From: Oceanobacter kriegii DSM 6294
GTDB taxonomy: Bacteria; Pseudomonadota; Gammaproteobacteria; Pseudomonadales; Oceanobacteraceae
Direction of reading: 5' to 3'
DNA length: 64,000 nt
Assembly (NCBI RefSeq): GCF_000422845.1
Contig: NZ_AUGV01000018.1
Span: 1-64,000 of the forward strand
The notes under the pieces are model-generated. The model worked only from the letters and a program-made list of their open reading frames with translations. It was not told where the DNA came from and did not search any database. Within the stretch, counting starts at the first letter, position 1, and each line of letters starts with the position of its first letter. Position numbers and translations under genes: made by a program. Shown piece by piece: positions 1 through 7,532 of this stretch.

Positions 1-241
1 TCACATAAGTTGGATGGATCACTCTAACCTTGTGTCCTAATGCTTTGATTGAGCGTCCCCAGTAGTGAGCTCCTGAGCAAGCTTCCATCGCGACCAGTGC
101 AGTTGGTTGCTGCCGTAAGAAATCCAACAGCTGATGTCGCTTGAGCTTTTTGCTGATCAGCTTCTTTCCTGTTGAGCTATTTACATGAACCTGAAAAACC
201 TGTTTGGCCAAATCAATGCCGATCGTATTAAGCTTGGTCAT
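1..241 (-). CDS. IS110-family transposase, N-terminal part (cut by window edge)
   Basis: The minus strand opens with ATG at 241 and stays open to base 1, giving about 80 residues that begin MTKLNTIGIDLAKQVFQVH. The GIDLAKxVFQVH segment carries the first Asp of the RuvC-like DEDD catalytic site of IS110-family recombinases, and the following MEACSGAHYW is also typical of the family. IS110 enzymes move their element without terminal inverted repeats, guided in studied cases by a bridge RNA from the element. The C-terminal serine domain lies outside the window, so intactness cannot be judged. Family assignment is strong. Whether it belongs to the IS110 or IS1111 subgroup is not decided here. Confidence 0.88.
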   Translation of the reverse strand, partial: MTKLNTIGIDLAKQVFQVHVNSSTGKKLISKKLKRHQLLDFLRQQPTALVAMEACSGAHYWGRSIKALGHKVRVIHPTYV

Positions 242-360
242 GTGACCCTCCCACTTACTCTGGATGCCGAATTGATGTAGGTGCAACTTCATCATGGCAC
301 ATGCTTAGGGTGGGACGGGTCCATTTCATTTCCCGGACAAATTCCCACCTTAAAACAGAT
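242..360 (-). ncRNA. Candidate bridge-type RNA region upstream of the IS110 transposase
   Basis: Read on the transposase strand, this leader holds a hairpin with outer arms GGTGGGA/TCCCACC (arms near 342-348 and 309-315), an internal loop, an inner GTCC/GGAC stem and a 12-nt terminal loop. A smaller GTGC/GCAC hairpin follows nearer the ATG. A stem, internal loop, stem arrangement in the DNA just before the recombinase gene is what IS110-group bridge RNAs look like. This is a visual fold only. The element boundary is not defined, and IS1111-group elements carry their RNA on the other side. Confidence 0.32.
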
Positions 361-409
361 ACACCAACGGCCCACTCTCCCGGATAGCTTATTCCCTACC
401 CAAAACAGA

Positions 410-469
410 TTCGCCACCAGCCAGCGCCCGAGGGTGGTGCAATACCCGGGTGCGTCGGCCGGTGGCGAA
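410..469. terminator. Long hairpin after the dctP gene
   Basis: Perfect 9-bp arms TTCGCCACC (410-418) and GGTGGCGAA (461-469) enclose further pairing between GC-rich segments. It lies just past the stop codon of the minus-strand dctP gene, and on that strand it is followed by TCTGTTTT. It could end the vanA-vanB-dctP transcript or be a transcription barrier next to the insertion element. Confidence 0.45.
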
Positions 470-495
470 ACCCTGCTGTGGTGTTATGCCACCGG

Positions 496-1575
496 TTATT
501 CAGCGATTTTCTCGTACTTGCTGATCAGGTCGTTGGCTTTCTGGTACAGCTGTTTACCGTCGAAGCCTTCGTCATCCATTTCCTCAATCCAGTGGTCGGT
601 TACGGGCTGCATCACTTGTTTCCAGCGAGCAACTTCGGCCTCCGACAGTTGGTTGATGACGTTGCCGTTGGCCACCATGGTCTTGCGGTTACGCACTTCG
701 GCGTCGTCCCACACCTGACCAATCCAGCCGGCGGTTTCAATGCCGGAGTTGTTATCGATCACCCGTTGCAGGTCTTTTGGCAGCTTGTCGTAGCTGTCCT
801 TGTTCATGGCGAACACAAAGAACTGGGTGTACAGGCCCGGTTTGGAAGTGATCTCGGTGGCGTACTGGGTCATTTCATGGATTTTCAGCGGCGTCACCAC
901 TTCATAAGCCAGCAAGGCAGAGTCCACCACGCCTTTGGAAATGGCAGATGGCAGCGTCGGCACCGGCAGGAAAACCGGTGATGCTCCCGCCAGCTCCAGC
1001 GCTTCAGCCATCAATTTGTTAGGGGCACGAACTTTCAGGCCCGCCATGTCTTCCAGTTTGGTTACGGGTTTGTCGCGTAACAGAATAGAACCGGCATAGT
1101 GGGTATGCAGCGCCAGCAGATGAACGTCTTTCAGCTCGTCTTGCATTTCCTCCTCGGCGTATTGCTGCAAAGCCATGCTGCTGACCCGGCCAGAGGTCGC
1201 CATAAACGGCAGTTCAAACACACCGGCTTTGGGGAAACGGCCCGGCGTGTAACCCCCCACGGTCCAGACAATATCGGCAACGCCTTTGCGTGCTTGGTCG
1301 AACAGCTGCGGTGGCTTGCCACCCAGTTGCATGGACGGGTAAATATCAATCTTGATACGGCCGTTAGATTCCTTCATCACCTTTTCGGCCCATGGCTCAA
1401 GGAAGTTGCTATGGGCGTTAGACGCCGGTGGCGACATATGGTGAAGCTTCAGGGTAACTTCCGGTTCTGCTGCCAGAGCATGGGACGCCATGCCCAGCGA
1501 CAGGGCGACTGCGACGGATTTGGCCAGAGCCGAGGCTCGCGGCGGCAGGACTGCCATCATGGTTTTTATCTTCAT
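496..1575 (-). CDS. dctP: TRAP transporter substrate-binding protein (DctP family)
   Basis: Protein of 359 residues with an N-terminal signal peptide (hydrophobic stretch ending near SHALA-AEPEV). The DctP-type binding fold shows GRIKIDIYP, QLGGKPPQLFDQARKGVADI and a conserved arginine in KVRAPN. It would capture an organic acid, probably an aromatic one, in the periplasm and hand it to a DctQM membrane pair. No dctQ or dctM is adjacent, so it is an orphan binding protein. It is a close paralogue of the proteins at 17023-18075 and 40382-41422. It lies about 70 bp downstream of vanB on the same strand and is probably the last gene of a vanA-vanB-dctP operon. The start has AAAGG upstream. Substrate is inferred from context only. 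Confidence 0.92.
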   Translation of the reverse strand: MKIKTMMAVLPPRASALAKSVAVALSLGMASHALAAEPEVTLKLHHMSPPASNAHSNFLEPWAEKVMKESNGRIKIDIYPSMQLGGKPPQLFDQARKGVADIVWTVGGYTPGRFPKAGVFELPFMATSGRVSSMALQQYAEEEMQDELKDVHLLALHTHYAGSILLRDKPVTKLEDMAGLKVRAPNKLMAEALELAGASPVFLPVPTLPSAISKGVVDSALLAYEVVTPLKIHEMTQYATEITSKPGLYTQFFVFAMNKDSYDKLPKDLQRVIDNNSGIETAGWIGQVWDDAEVRNRKTMVANGNVINQLSEAEVARWKQVMQPVTDHWIEEMDDEGFDGKQLYQKANDLISKYEKIAE

Positions 1576-1645
1576 ACCTTTGCCTTTTTATAGTTATTGC
1601 GCTTGGTTGACAGGTTTATTGTTATTACGAGCAGTGCCGGGCGGA

Positions 1646-2614
1646 TCAGAGATCCAGCACCAGCAAAGGGGATGCTGACCGAGAGCAACAAGGCGTGATC
1701 CACTGATTGGAAGCCTGCTCTTCTTCGGTCAAATAAAGATCACGGTGTTCGGGCTGACCATCGACCACCCGGGTCATGCAGGAACCACAAATGCCCTTGC
1801 CACACGACACTGGCACGTCGACCCCCGCTTCCATCAAAACTGCGGCAATGGATTGGTCTGCCGCAATCTCGAATTCCTGACCGCTGCTGTGCAGCCGCAC
1901 GGTAAATGCCGCTTCATCAGAGGTTGTTTCAACGGCCGGGGCATCAAAGTATTCGCGGTGCAGGTTGCTGTGGTTCCAGCCCATGGTGTCGGCGGTTTGC
2001 CAGATGGCGTCCATATACCCCACCGGGCCACAGGCAAACAGATGGGTATTCGGCTGCGGACGCACCAGCAACCGGGCCATATCGACCCGACCACCGTCGT
2101 TGGCAATGTACAGATGCACACGCTCGACAAAGGGCGACTGCTGCAACTCGCGGATAAACGCTGCCTCCGCCAGTGACCGCACGCTGTAATGAAGCTCGAA
2201 CGAGCGGCCCTGCTGGTGCAGTTGCCAGGCCATCGACAACACCGGCGTAATGCCAATGCCGCCGCCCATCAGAATCGAGTGACTGGCACCGTCGACCAGC
2301 GCAAACAGATTGCGTGGTGGGCTGATTTGCAGCCGGGTGCCCACTTGCCACTGGGCATGAATGGCACGGGAACCGCCCTGGCCGTCGTCTTCCCGTTGCA
2401 CGCCAATGCGGTAGCCTTGCGCTCCCGGTTGGGCACAAAGGGAATACTGCCGAATCAGGTTATCGCCGTTATCCACAGCAATATGTACATCAATATGATC
2501 CCCCGCATTGGCGGCGGGTAACGGCTTGCCGTCGAGAGTCACCAGCTCGTAACTGGTGACCCGGGCGGATTGCTGCTCAAGAGCACGGATTTCAACGTCG
2601 ATCAGATCGCTCAT
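1646..2614 (-). CDS. vanB: Vanillate O-demethylase reductase subunit VanB
   Basis: The 322-residue protein is a phthalate-dioxygenase-reductase-type flavoprotein. FMN-binding residues sit at RQYSLC (55-60) and the NAD(P)H-binding loop at GGGIGITP (117-124). A C-terminal plant-type [2Fe-2S] ferredoxin domain has Cys271, Cys276, Cys279 and Cys309. It passes electrons from NAD(P)H to the Rieske centre of VanA for O-demethylation of vanillate to protocatechuate plus formaldehyde. It starts 12 bp after the vanA stop codon with a GGGAG ribosome-binding site, so the two are co-transcribed. Length and domain order are normal for VanB. Related reductases serve other Rieske oxygenases, but the neighbouring VanA fixes the role. 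Confidence 0.93.
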   Translation of the reverse strand: MSDLIDVEIRALEQQSARVTSYELVTLDGKPLPAANAGDHIDVHIAVDNGDNLIRQYSLCAQPGAQGYRIGVQREDDGQGGSRAIHAQWQVGTRLQISPPRNLFALVDGASHSILMGGGIGITPVLSMAWQLHQQGRSFELHYSVRSLAEAAFIRELQQSPFVERVHLYIANDGGRVDMARLLVRPQPNTHLFACGPVGYMDAIWQTADTMGWNHSNLHREYFDAPAVETTSDEAAFTVRLHSSGQEFEIAADQSIAAVLMEAGVDVPVSCGKGICGSCMTRVVDGQPEHRDLYLTEEEQASNQWITPCCSRSASPLLVLDL

Positions 2615-2626
2615 GGCCAGCTCCCG

Positions 2627-3697
2627 TTACGACACGTTGCGGCGCTGGGCATCGGAGGCAATCACGTCAGCGTGCTGCTCTTCTGCTAACAGGCGGTCGA
2701 TGATGCGACGGGACTGTACGCCACCGGCGTCAATGTTCAACTTCAGCAATTCCCGCTCTGGCCACTGCAGCAGGTTGGCTTGCTGGCGTTCCAGCATTTC
2801 GAGGTCTTCACCAAAAATCTTGCCCTGCCCCTCACGGATGCTGGCGGTCAGCTCGGCATCGTCGGCCTTGAAGTTGCGGGCCATGCCCCAGAAATACCAG
2901 TGGGAGGTTTCGGTTTCCGGGGTAATAAAATCGACCACCACGCTGGAAGCGCGGTCTTTCTGGTCGGCGTTGATACCGCCTTTGCCTGCCAGTGCGACAC
3001 CCACGTCGATCATGACGTGGCTTGGTGGCGTAAACCGGCAGATCTGCCAGCGGTCCACGCTGGCTTCGGGGTCGAGGTCGTTGGCACGCATGGCCATTTG
3101 CCAGAATGGCGGTGCCTTGATGCCTTCCATTTCGCGCAGGGTCAGTACCTGTTCACCATCCACTTTGGTTTCCGGCGCCGCTTCGTCAATTTCCTTTTGG
3201 CCAATGGAGGTGGAGTGCACGTAGGTTTCGTGGGTCAGGTCCATCAGGTTGTCGATCATCAGCTTGTAGTCACAGTGGATGTGGTACAATCCGCCGCCAT
3301 AGGCCCACTCGTCGCTTTCCGCCCATTCGTAGTGGTGCATTTTAGCCGGGTCTGCGAGGGCTTTTTCGCCCGGCCACACCCAGATAAACCCGTAACGTTC
3401 GATCACCGCGTACGACTTCACACACGGGAAAGCACGTACCCGCTGCAATGGCATGCTGGCGGCCTTGCCGTCGCTGCCCATCGCCAGACCGTGGTAACCA
3501 CACACCAGCTTGCCGTCTTCCACATAGCCCAACGACAGCGGCGCACCACGGTGGGGGCAGAAGTCTTCTACCGCTACTGCGGTGCCGGTTTCGTCGCGGT
3601 AAAAGGCCATCTTTTCGCCACAAATGGTGCGGCCCAACGGCTTGGATTCAATTTCGTCCGGGGTACAGGCAACGTACCAGGCATTCTTGATAAACAT
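2627..3697 (-). CDS. vanA: Vanillate O-demethylase oxygenase subunit VanA (Rieske)
   Basis: Protein of 356 residues starting MFIKNAWYVACTPDEI, as in Pseudomonas VanA. A longer frame reaches 3754, but the ATG at 3697 has a GAGAGG site and matches the family start. Rieske ligands are Cys47, His49, Cys66 and His69 in CPHRG and CGYHG. The catalytic iron site is in DNLMDLTHETYVH. It removes the O-methyl group of vanillate, and VanA enzymes of this type also accept related methoxybenzoates. The gene diverges from the GntR gene at 3936 across an array of GGATCC-centred palindromes, which places the operon under that regulator. Identification is strong; exact substrate range is not visible from sequence. 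Confidence 0.95.
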   Translation of the reverse strand: MFIKNAWYVACTPDEIESKPLGRTICGEKMAFYRDETGTAVAVEDFCPHRGAPLSLGYVEDGKLVCGYHGLAMGSDGKAASMPLQRVRAFPCVKSYAVIERYGFIWVWPGEKALADPAKMHHYEWAESDEWAYGGGLYHIHCDYKLMIDNLMDLTHETYVHSTSIGQKEIDEAAPETKVDGEQVLTLREMEGIKAPPFWQMAMRANDLDPEASVDRWQICRFTPPSHVMIDVGVALAGKGGINADQKDRASSVVVDFITPETETSHWYFWGMARNFKADDAELTASIREGQGKIFGEDLEMLERQQANLLQWPERELLKLNIDAGGVQSRRIIDRLLAEEQHADVIASDAQRRNVS

Positions 3698-3742
3698 GGT
3701 GACCTCTCTTGTTGTTATTGTCGGCGCTTGTCTCTGCTCGCC

Positions 3743-3899
3743 AATTGGATCCAATTAGATAGAAAATATGGATCCAGATCAGCAAAATTTGGTTTTATTG
3801 GCTCAATTGGATCCATTTTAGGTATTTTTTGGGATCCAAAAACATTCAAAACCGCGCCATACAGGCAATTTTTGAGCGGCTGACATACAATCGGGATCC
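3743..3899. promoter_or_regulatory. Operator array of GGATCC-centred palindromes (GntR/VanR-type)
   Basis: Between vanA and the GntR gene, GGATCC occurs five times, centred near 3749, 3772, 3811, 3834 and 3896. The first is the core of a perfect 14-bp palindrome AATTGGATCCAATT (3743-3756); others read TGGATCCA (3769-3776) and AATTGGATCCATTT (3805-3818). Two pairs are each 23 bp apart, about two helical turns. A sixth copy, TTGGATCCAA, lies inside the GntR gene at 4221-4230. Palindromes like this fit a dimeric winged-helix repressor; assignment to the adjacent regulator is inference. Confidence 0.72.
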
Positions 3900-3935
3900 A
3901 ATAACAACAACGCTGACCCAAGGACTTCCATCGTC

Positions 3936-4643
3936 ATGGCTTCTACCGGCAAACAGGTACTGGTTACCCTGCGCAAACAAATTGCCGACGGCATTCTCAA
4001 AGGTGGCCAACGGCTGGCCGAGATCCCCACCGCCGAGTCGCTGGGCGTCTCGCGGATGCCGGTGCGCATTGCCTTCAAGGAGCTGGAGCAGGAAGGCTTT
4101 CTGATCAAAACTGGCCGTGGCTATACCGTGCGGGAAACCTCCCATGAAGAGATCACCGGCGCGATTGAAGTCCGTGGGGTGCTGGAAGGTTTGGCCGCAC
4201 GACAAGCGGTGGAACGCGGATTGGATCCAAACGTGCTGCCAACGCTCAGCCAGTGCCTGAAAGACGGCGATGCGCTGTTTGCCAAAGGCTACCTGACCGA
4301 CGAAGACTTCGAGACCTACCACGACGTTAACTGCCTGTTTCATGAGACCCTGATCAAGGCCAGCCACAACCCGGCCATTGAAGCAGCGCTGGCCCGCAAT
4401 CAGCACCTGCCGTTTGCATCCGTCACCGCCCTGGCGGTCGACCCCGGCAAGCCGGAACGGGAATTTCGCCGTTTCTACTACGCCCACTTGCAGCATCATG
4501 CGGTGGTGGATGCCCTCGCCCGAGGCCAGGGCGCACGCGCCGAAGGCCTGATGCGAGAGCACGCCAACGCCACCCTGGGCTATGCCAACGAATACGCAGC
4601 CGACGACTCCGATGGCGAACAAAGCAAGCTGATTCGCCGCTAA
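3936..4643 (+). CDS. GntR-family transcriptional regulator, FadR/VanR subgroup
   Basis: Protein of 235 residues. An N-terminal winged helix-turn-helix (about 8-70) contains RLAEIPTAESLGVSRMPVR and the wing KTGRGYTV. The all-helical FCD effector domain (about 80-220) shows candidate metal-binding His residues in NCLFHETL, HLQHH and MREHAN. VanR repressors of vanillate demethylase operons have this architecture and are released by vanillate. The gene diverges from vanA, and both promoters contain GGATCC palindromes, so it probably represses both directions. The upstream AAGGA site lies 11 nt from the ATG, a little far. Its 3' end is 12 bp from the MITE inserted between it and ligB. Confidence 0.88.
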   Translation: MASTGKQVLVTLRKQIADGILKGGQRLAEIPTAESLGVSRMPVRIAFKELEQEGFLIKTGRGYTVRETSHEEITGAIEVRGVLEGLAARQAVERGLDPNVLPTLSQCLKDGDALFAKGYLTDEDFETYHDVNCLFHETLIKASHNPAIEAALARNQHLPFASVTALAVDPGKPEREFRRFYYAHLQHHAVVDALARGQGARAEGLMREHANATLGYANEYAADDSDGEQSKLIRR

Positions 4644-4655
4644 GCGTTCGGCGGC

Positions 4656-4926
4656 TTAAGGACCCTCTGAATAACTCGGTGCCCGCTCTGGATGACAGGG
4701 CGAAGCTGAATCACGAAGCTGGTTTGCAGGCTTGACGGGTCAAGTCAAAAATCAGCGACACAGAGTCAGCAATGCCCTGGTATCCCCGCAGGGCGCGGCC
4801 TGCAGCCCGCCAGAACGGTGTTGGCGAATTTGGAAAGGGCCAGCCATTCCGCTGCATTCGCCGCCTTGTTCTGACAACCTGCAGGACTCGCGCAGAGCTG
4901 TGCAGAGTTATTCAGAGGGTCCTTAA
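4656..4926. mobile_element. MITE-like non-autonomous element, 271 bp, perfect 22-bp terminal inverted repeats
   Basis: The left end 4656-4677 (TTAAGGACCCTCTG, then AATAACTC) is repeated exactly as its reverse complement at 4905-4926. The outer TTAA on each side may be a 4-bp target duplication, which fits the YTAR sites of the IS5 subgroup, leaving GGACCCTCTGAATAACTC as the true 18-bp end. No transposase is encoded inside. The element sits between the convergent GntR and ligB genes, and the right TTAA provides the ligB stop codon. A weaker match to the left end occurs at 49797-49821. The IS5 link is inference from end sequence and target. Confidence 0.82.
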
Positions 4927-5765
4927 CCGTTTTGCAGCGCCAGCAAGCCAATCCCGGTGGTCATGGGGGCGTAATAAAAGCGATGCACCTCTTCAACCTG
5001 AGCCGCCATGGCACCGCGCATCACCAACCACATGATGACTTCGCCACCTTCTGCACCGGCGGCCGTCATCACCTCCTTGTGCGATAAATCGGCCAGCGCT
5101 TCGGGCTCGGTCTGGATTCGTTGCATCCATTGCTGATCCCACTGCTCGTTGATAAAGCCAAAGCGTTCGCCGTTAAGCTGATGGGATAAACCTCCGGTGC
5201 CGACAATCGCGACCCGCAAATCCTCGGGCCAGCTTTCTATCGCCCGCTTCAGGGCTTGTCCCAGCTTGTAACAGCGGCGACCACTGGGCAGCGGATGCTG
5301 GATCACGTTCACCAGCAAGGGCACCACCTTCACCGGCCAGTCGTTGTCACTGTGCTGCCACAACAGCGGCATAGCGGTTAAAAAGCCGTGATCGAGTGCC
5401 ATTTCCTGACACAGGGTCAGATCAAACTCATCGGCCACCAGCTGATTGGCCAGATGACGTGAAAACGCGGCGTGACCTTCAAACTCGGGCAATGGCCGTT
5501 TGCCATAGCCTTCATCGGCAATCTGGTAACGGTCTGCGACACCCAGCGCGAAGGTGGGATAGCGGTCCAGAAAGAACTCGGTGCCGTGGTCGTTGTAAAC
5601 CAGAATCACCACATCCGCCTTGACCTCTTCGGCCAGCCATTGCTTCACCGGCTGGTAACCATCGAACAGAGGCTGCCAGGCGGGATCGGTTTGCTTGTGC
5701 TGGTCGTAGGCGCGACCAATGGAAGGAACATGGGAGGAGCCGATACCGGCAACGATTTTGGCCAT
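4923..5765 (-). CDS. ligB: Protocatechuate 4,5-dioxygenase beta subunit LigB
   Basis: The 280-residue catalytic subunit of an extradiol (class III) ring-cleavage dioxygenase. The metal and acid/base residues known from Sphingobium LigB fall at almost the same positions: His12 (GIGSSHVPSIG), His60 (YNDHGTEFF), His195 (GTGGLSHQLNGE) and Glu242 (AEGGEVIMW). It opens protocatechuate to 4-carboxy-2-hydroxymuconate-6-semialdehyde with Fe(II) and O2; relatives act on gallate or 3-O-methylgallate. The start overlaps the ligA stop codon (TAATG), so translation is coupled. The stop codon lies in the TTAA at the edge of the MITE, which appears not to have altered the protein end. None of the usual downstream enzymes is adjacent. 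Confidence 0.93.
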   Translation of the reverse strand: MAKIVAGIGSSHVPSIGRAYDQHKQTDPAWQPLFDGYQPVKQWLAEEVKADVVILVYNDHGTEFFLDRYPTFALGVADRYQIADEGYGKRPLPEFEGHAAFSRHLANQLVADEFDLTLCQEMALDHGFLTAMPLLWQHSDNDWPVKVVPLLVNVIQHPLPSGRRCYKLGQALKRAIESWPEDLRVAIVGTGGLSHQLNGERFGFINEQWDQQWMQRIQTEPEALADLSHKEVMTAAGAEGGEVIMWLVMRGAMAAQVEEVHRFYYAPMTTGIGLLALQNG

Positions 5766-6127
5766 TACACCGCCCCCGCAACACGCCGGGTTTGCATGAA
5801 TGCCTCGTAGCTTTCGCCACGCATTTCGGCACCAATCTGATACAACCCATAGCCCAGAGTGGCCGCCAGCTTGAGGAAGAAAAACAGGTTGCCGCCCAGT
5901 TGGGTCAAGCGCAGCCAGTCGCGCTGGCGAATGGCGTCTTTTTGTGCCTCGGTCAATTGGTAAGCCGTCATATAGGCTTCTTCATCGGCCAGATACAGGT
6001 CCCGATTTGCCTGTGTTTTTAACGAGTTACACATTTTGTTAATGGCATATCCCTGCTGCGACAATGCCAGATCGAAGACATAGGTGCCCGGGATACCCCA
6101 ATGGGTATCCGTGGTGATATCGGTCAT
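5765..6127 (-). CDS. ligA: Protocatechuate 4,5-dioxygenase alpha subunit LigA
   Basis: The 120-residue small subunit of the LigAB dioxygenase. It is all-helical, with the family pattern PGTYVFD, GYAINKMCNSL, NRDLYLADEEAYM, and LGGNLFFFLKLAA. LigA caps the LigB active site and helps select substrate. It is preceded by GGAG at good spacing, overlaps ligB by one base and follows the NTF2-like gene by about 30 bp. The order hydrolase, NTF2-like, ligA, ligB on one strand suggests a four-gene operon. Separate alpha and beta subunits are typical of protocatechuate enzymes; gallate dioxygenases are often fused. Confidence 0.92.
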   Translation of the reverse strand: MTDITTDTHWGIPGTYVFDLALSQQGYAINKMCNSLKTQANRDLYLADEEAYMTAYQLTEAQKDAIRQRDWLRLTQLGGNLFFFLKLAATLGYGLYQIGAEMRGESYEAFMQTRRVAGAV

Positions 6128-6157
6128 GTGGTTATTCTCCGGGTGGAAATTGCGCGC

Positions 6158-6571
6158 TTACAAAACGAAGCGGGCCTTGCGTTCGCTGATGCGCCATTCG
6201 CCATTTTCGAGCACACATGCGTCCTCGAACTCACCAATCTTCAGCACAGGCTGCTCGTCCGGGCCATCCGCCGCGGTGTCCTTGGCGTACAGCTGCACAT
6301 AGCTGTGCACCGTGGCTGAGTTGGCACTGTGGATATCGACCCGCATATTGCTGCAAATATGACGGGTAACCCGGCTAGCAGGACGGCTTTCGTAGGCATC
6401 AACAATGGCCTTATGGCCTTGCAGTGGGACCGAATTACCAGGCCGATAGAGGCTTCCTTGCTGACTGAAACAACGGGCAAAGCGATCGAACTGACGGCTG
6501 TCGACGAAATGCACGGCATCCAGCACCACGCGGATACAGGCGCTTTCTATCTGTTGATGGAACTCTGTCAT
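6158..6571 (-). CDS. NTF2-like (SnoaL-type) protein in the lig operon
   Basis: Protein of 137 residues predicted as a single SnoaL/NTF2-like alpha-beta cone: N-terminal helices (AVHFVDSRQFDRFARCFSQQGSLYRP) followed by strands ending in NGEWRISERKARFVL. No signal peptide or membrane segment. The fold is used by isomerases, dehydratases, small ring-hydroxylating beta subunits and binding proteins. The exact reaction is unknown. It lies between the alpha/beta hydrolase and ligA with short gaps, so it probably handles a ring-cleavage substrate or product. AGGA precedes the start. Confidence 0.75.
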   Translation of the reverse strand: MTEFHQQIESACIRVVLDAVHFVDSRQFDRFARCFSQQGSLYRPGNSVPLQGHKAIVDAYESRPASRVTRHICSNMRVDIHSANSATVHSYVQLYAKDTAADGPDEQPVLKIGEFEDACVLENGEWRISERKARFVL

Positions 6572-6636
6572 GGCAAATGTCCTGCAGCTTGATAGCGGCT
6601 TACGTGGTTATTGTTATAGTGATTTTTATGGCGGCT

Positions 6637-7350
6637 TCAGTGATGACTCGTGAGCCAGTCGGCCAGCACCTGATTCACCGCTGCCGGTTGTTCCATGGTG
6701 CTCATATGGCCACTGTGCTCAATCACCGCCAGTTCTGCCGTGGGGCACAATTGCGCCATGTCCTGATGACGCGCCAGCGGGCTCCAGCTGTCCTCCCGGC
6801 CACACATCAACAAGGTTGGGCAAGTCAGCTGTTGCAATACCTGCGTGGCATCCGGACGGTTTAACAAAGTATGGATCTGGGCGGCAAAAATGGCCGGGGT
6901 TTTGGCCTCAATCATGGCCAGAATCAACTCAATAAATTCCGGCTGATCCAGCCGCTCGGGGTGCACCATTCCCTGCACCCATTTCTCCCCAACTGCGCGC
7001 ATTCCCTGGCTTTGCGCCAGCCCCAGCAGCGCCATACGCCCCGCCCGTTCCTGCTCTCCGGCGCTGCCTTCAGACCGCGCCTGATAACCGGTGTCCAGCA
7101 GCACCAGATGGCTTACCCGTTCGGGTGCCAAACGAGCAACTTCCAGCGCTACCCGGCCGCCCATCGAATGCCCGACCAGCACAAACTCTTCTGGACTGGT
7201 TGCCAGCACCTGCTGCGCCATCGCCTCAATGCTGTCCAGTTCGCCGTAATCGGCAACCAGACAACGGCTATCGGGGAACGCGTTCAGCTGCTCGCTCCAG
7301 ACCGTTTGGTCACACAGCAAGCCGGGCAGGAAAACCAGATTGGCAGGCAT
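6637..7350 (-). CDS. Alpha/beta hydrolase, possible ring-cleavage-product esterase
   Basis: Protein of 237 residues with a complete alpha/beta-hydrolase triad: nucleophile Ser62 in GHSMGG, acid near Asp187 in GREDSWSP, and His215 in HSGHMST. The oxyanion region is FLPGLLCD. No signal peptide. First gene of the hydrolase, NTF2-like, ligA, ligB set, with GGAG before the ATG. Protocatechuate 4,5-cleavage needs no such hydrolase (LigI is an unrelated amidohydrolase). Cleavage of 3-O-methylgallate, however, gives a methyl ester that needs an esterase, and enol-lactonases of other routes share this fold. The methyl-esterase role is inference. Confidence 0.85.
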   Translation of the reverse strand: MPANLVFLPGLLCDQTVWSEQLNAFPDSRCLVADYGELDSIEAMAQQVLATSPEEFVLVGHSMGGRVALEVARLAPERVSHLVLLDTGYQARSEGSAGEQERAGRMALLGLAQSQGMRAVGEKWVQGMVHPERLDQPEFIELILAMIEAKTPAIFAAQIHTLLNRPDATQVLQQLTCPTLLMCGREDSWSPLARHQDMAQLCPTAELAVIEHSGHMSTMEQPAAVNQVLADWLTSHH

Positions 7351-7474
7351 ATCAGCTCCAGCATCAATGGTTGTTATTCAGCGTCAGCCAACGGCTTCAG
7401 GAAGCCGCGGTATGACGCTGCTTGGCAGGATATGGCATCATGCTATCTAATCCTTTTTGCAATAAAAAATGCAG

Positions 7475-7499
7475 AATCGAGCAGTCTGTAATCTCGATT
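7475..7499. promoter_or_regulatory. Dyad AATCGAG-N11-CTCGATT, probable LysR site
   Basis: In the 182-bp divergent gap between the hydrolase (minus) and the LysR gene (plus), perfect 7-bp arms at 7475-7481 and 7493-7499 are separated by 11 bases. This matches the dyad architecture of LysR-type binding sites and lies about 35 bp before the LysR start. It suggests autoregulation and control of the hydrolase-lig operon by the LysR protein. Confidence 0.55.
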
Positions 7500-7532
7500 T
7501 GGAAAAAATAGCAACACAGTGGAGGCGCAACC

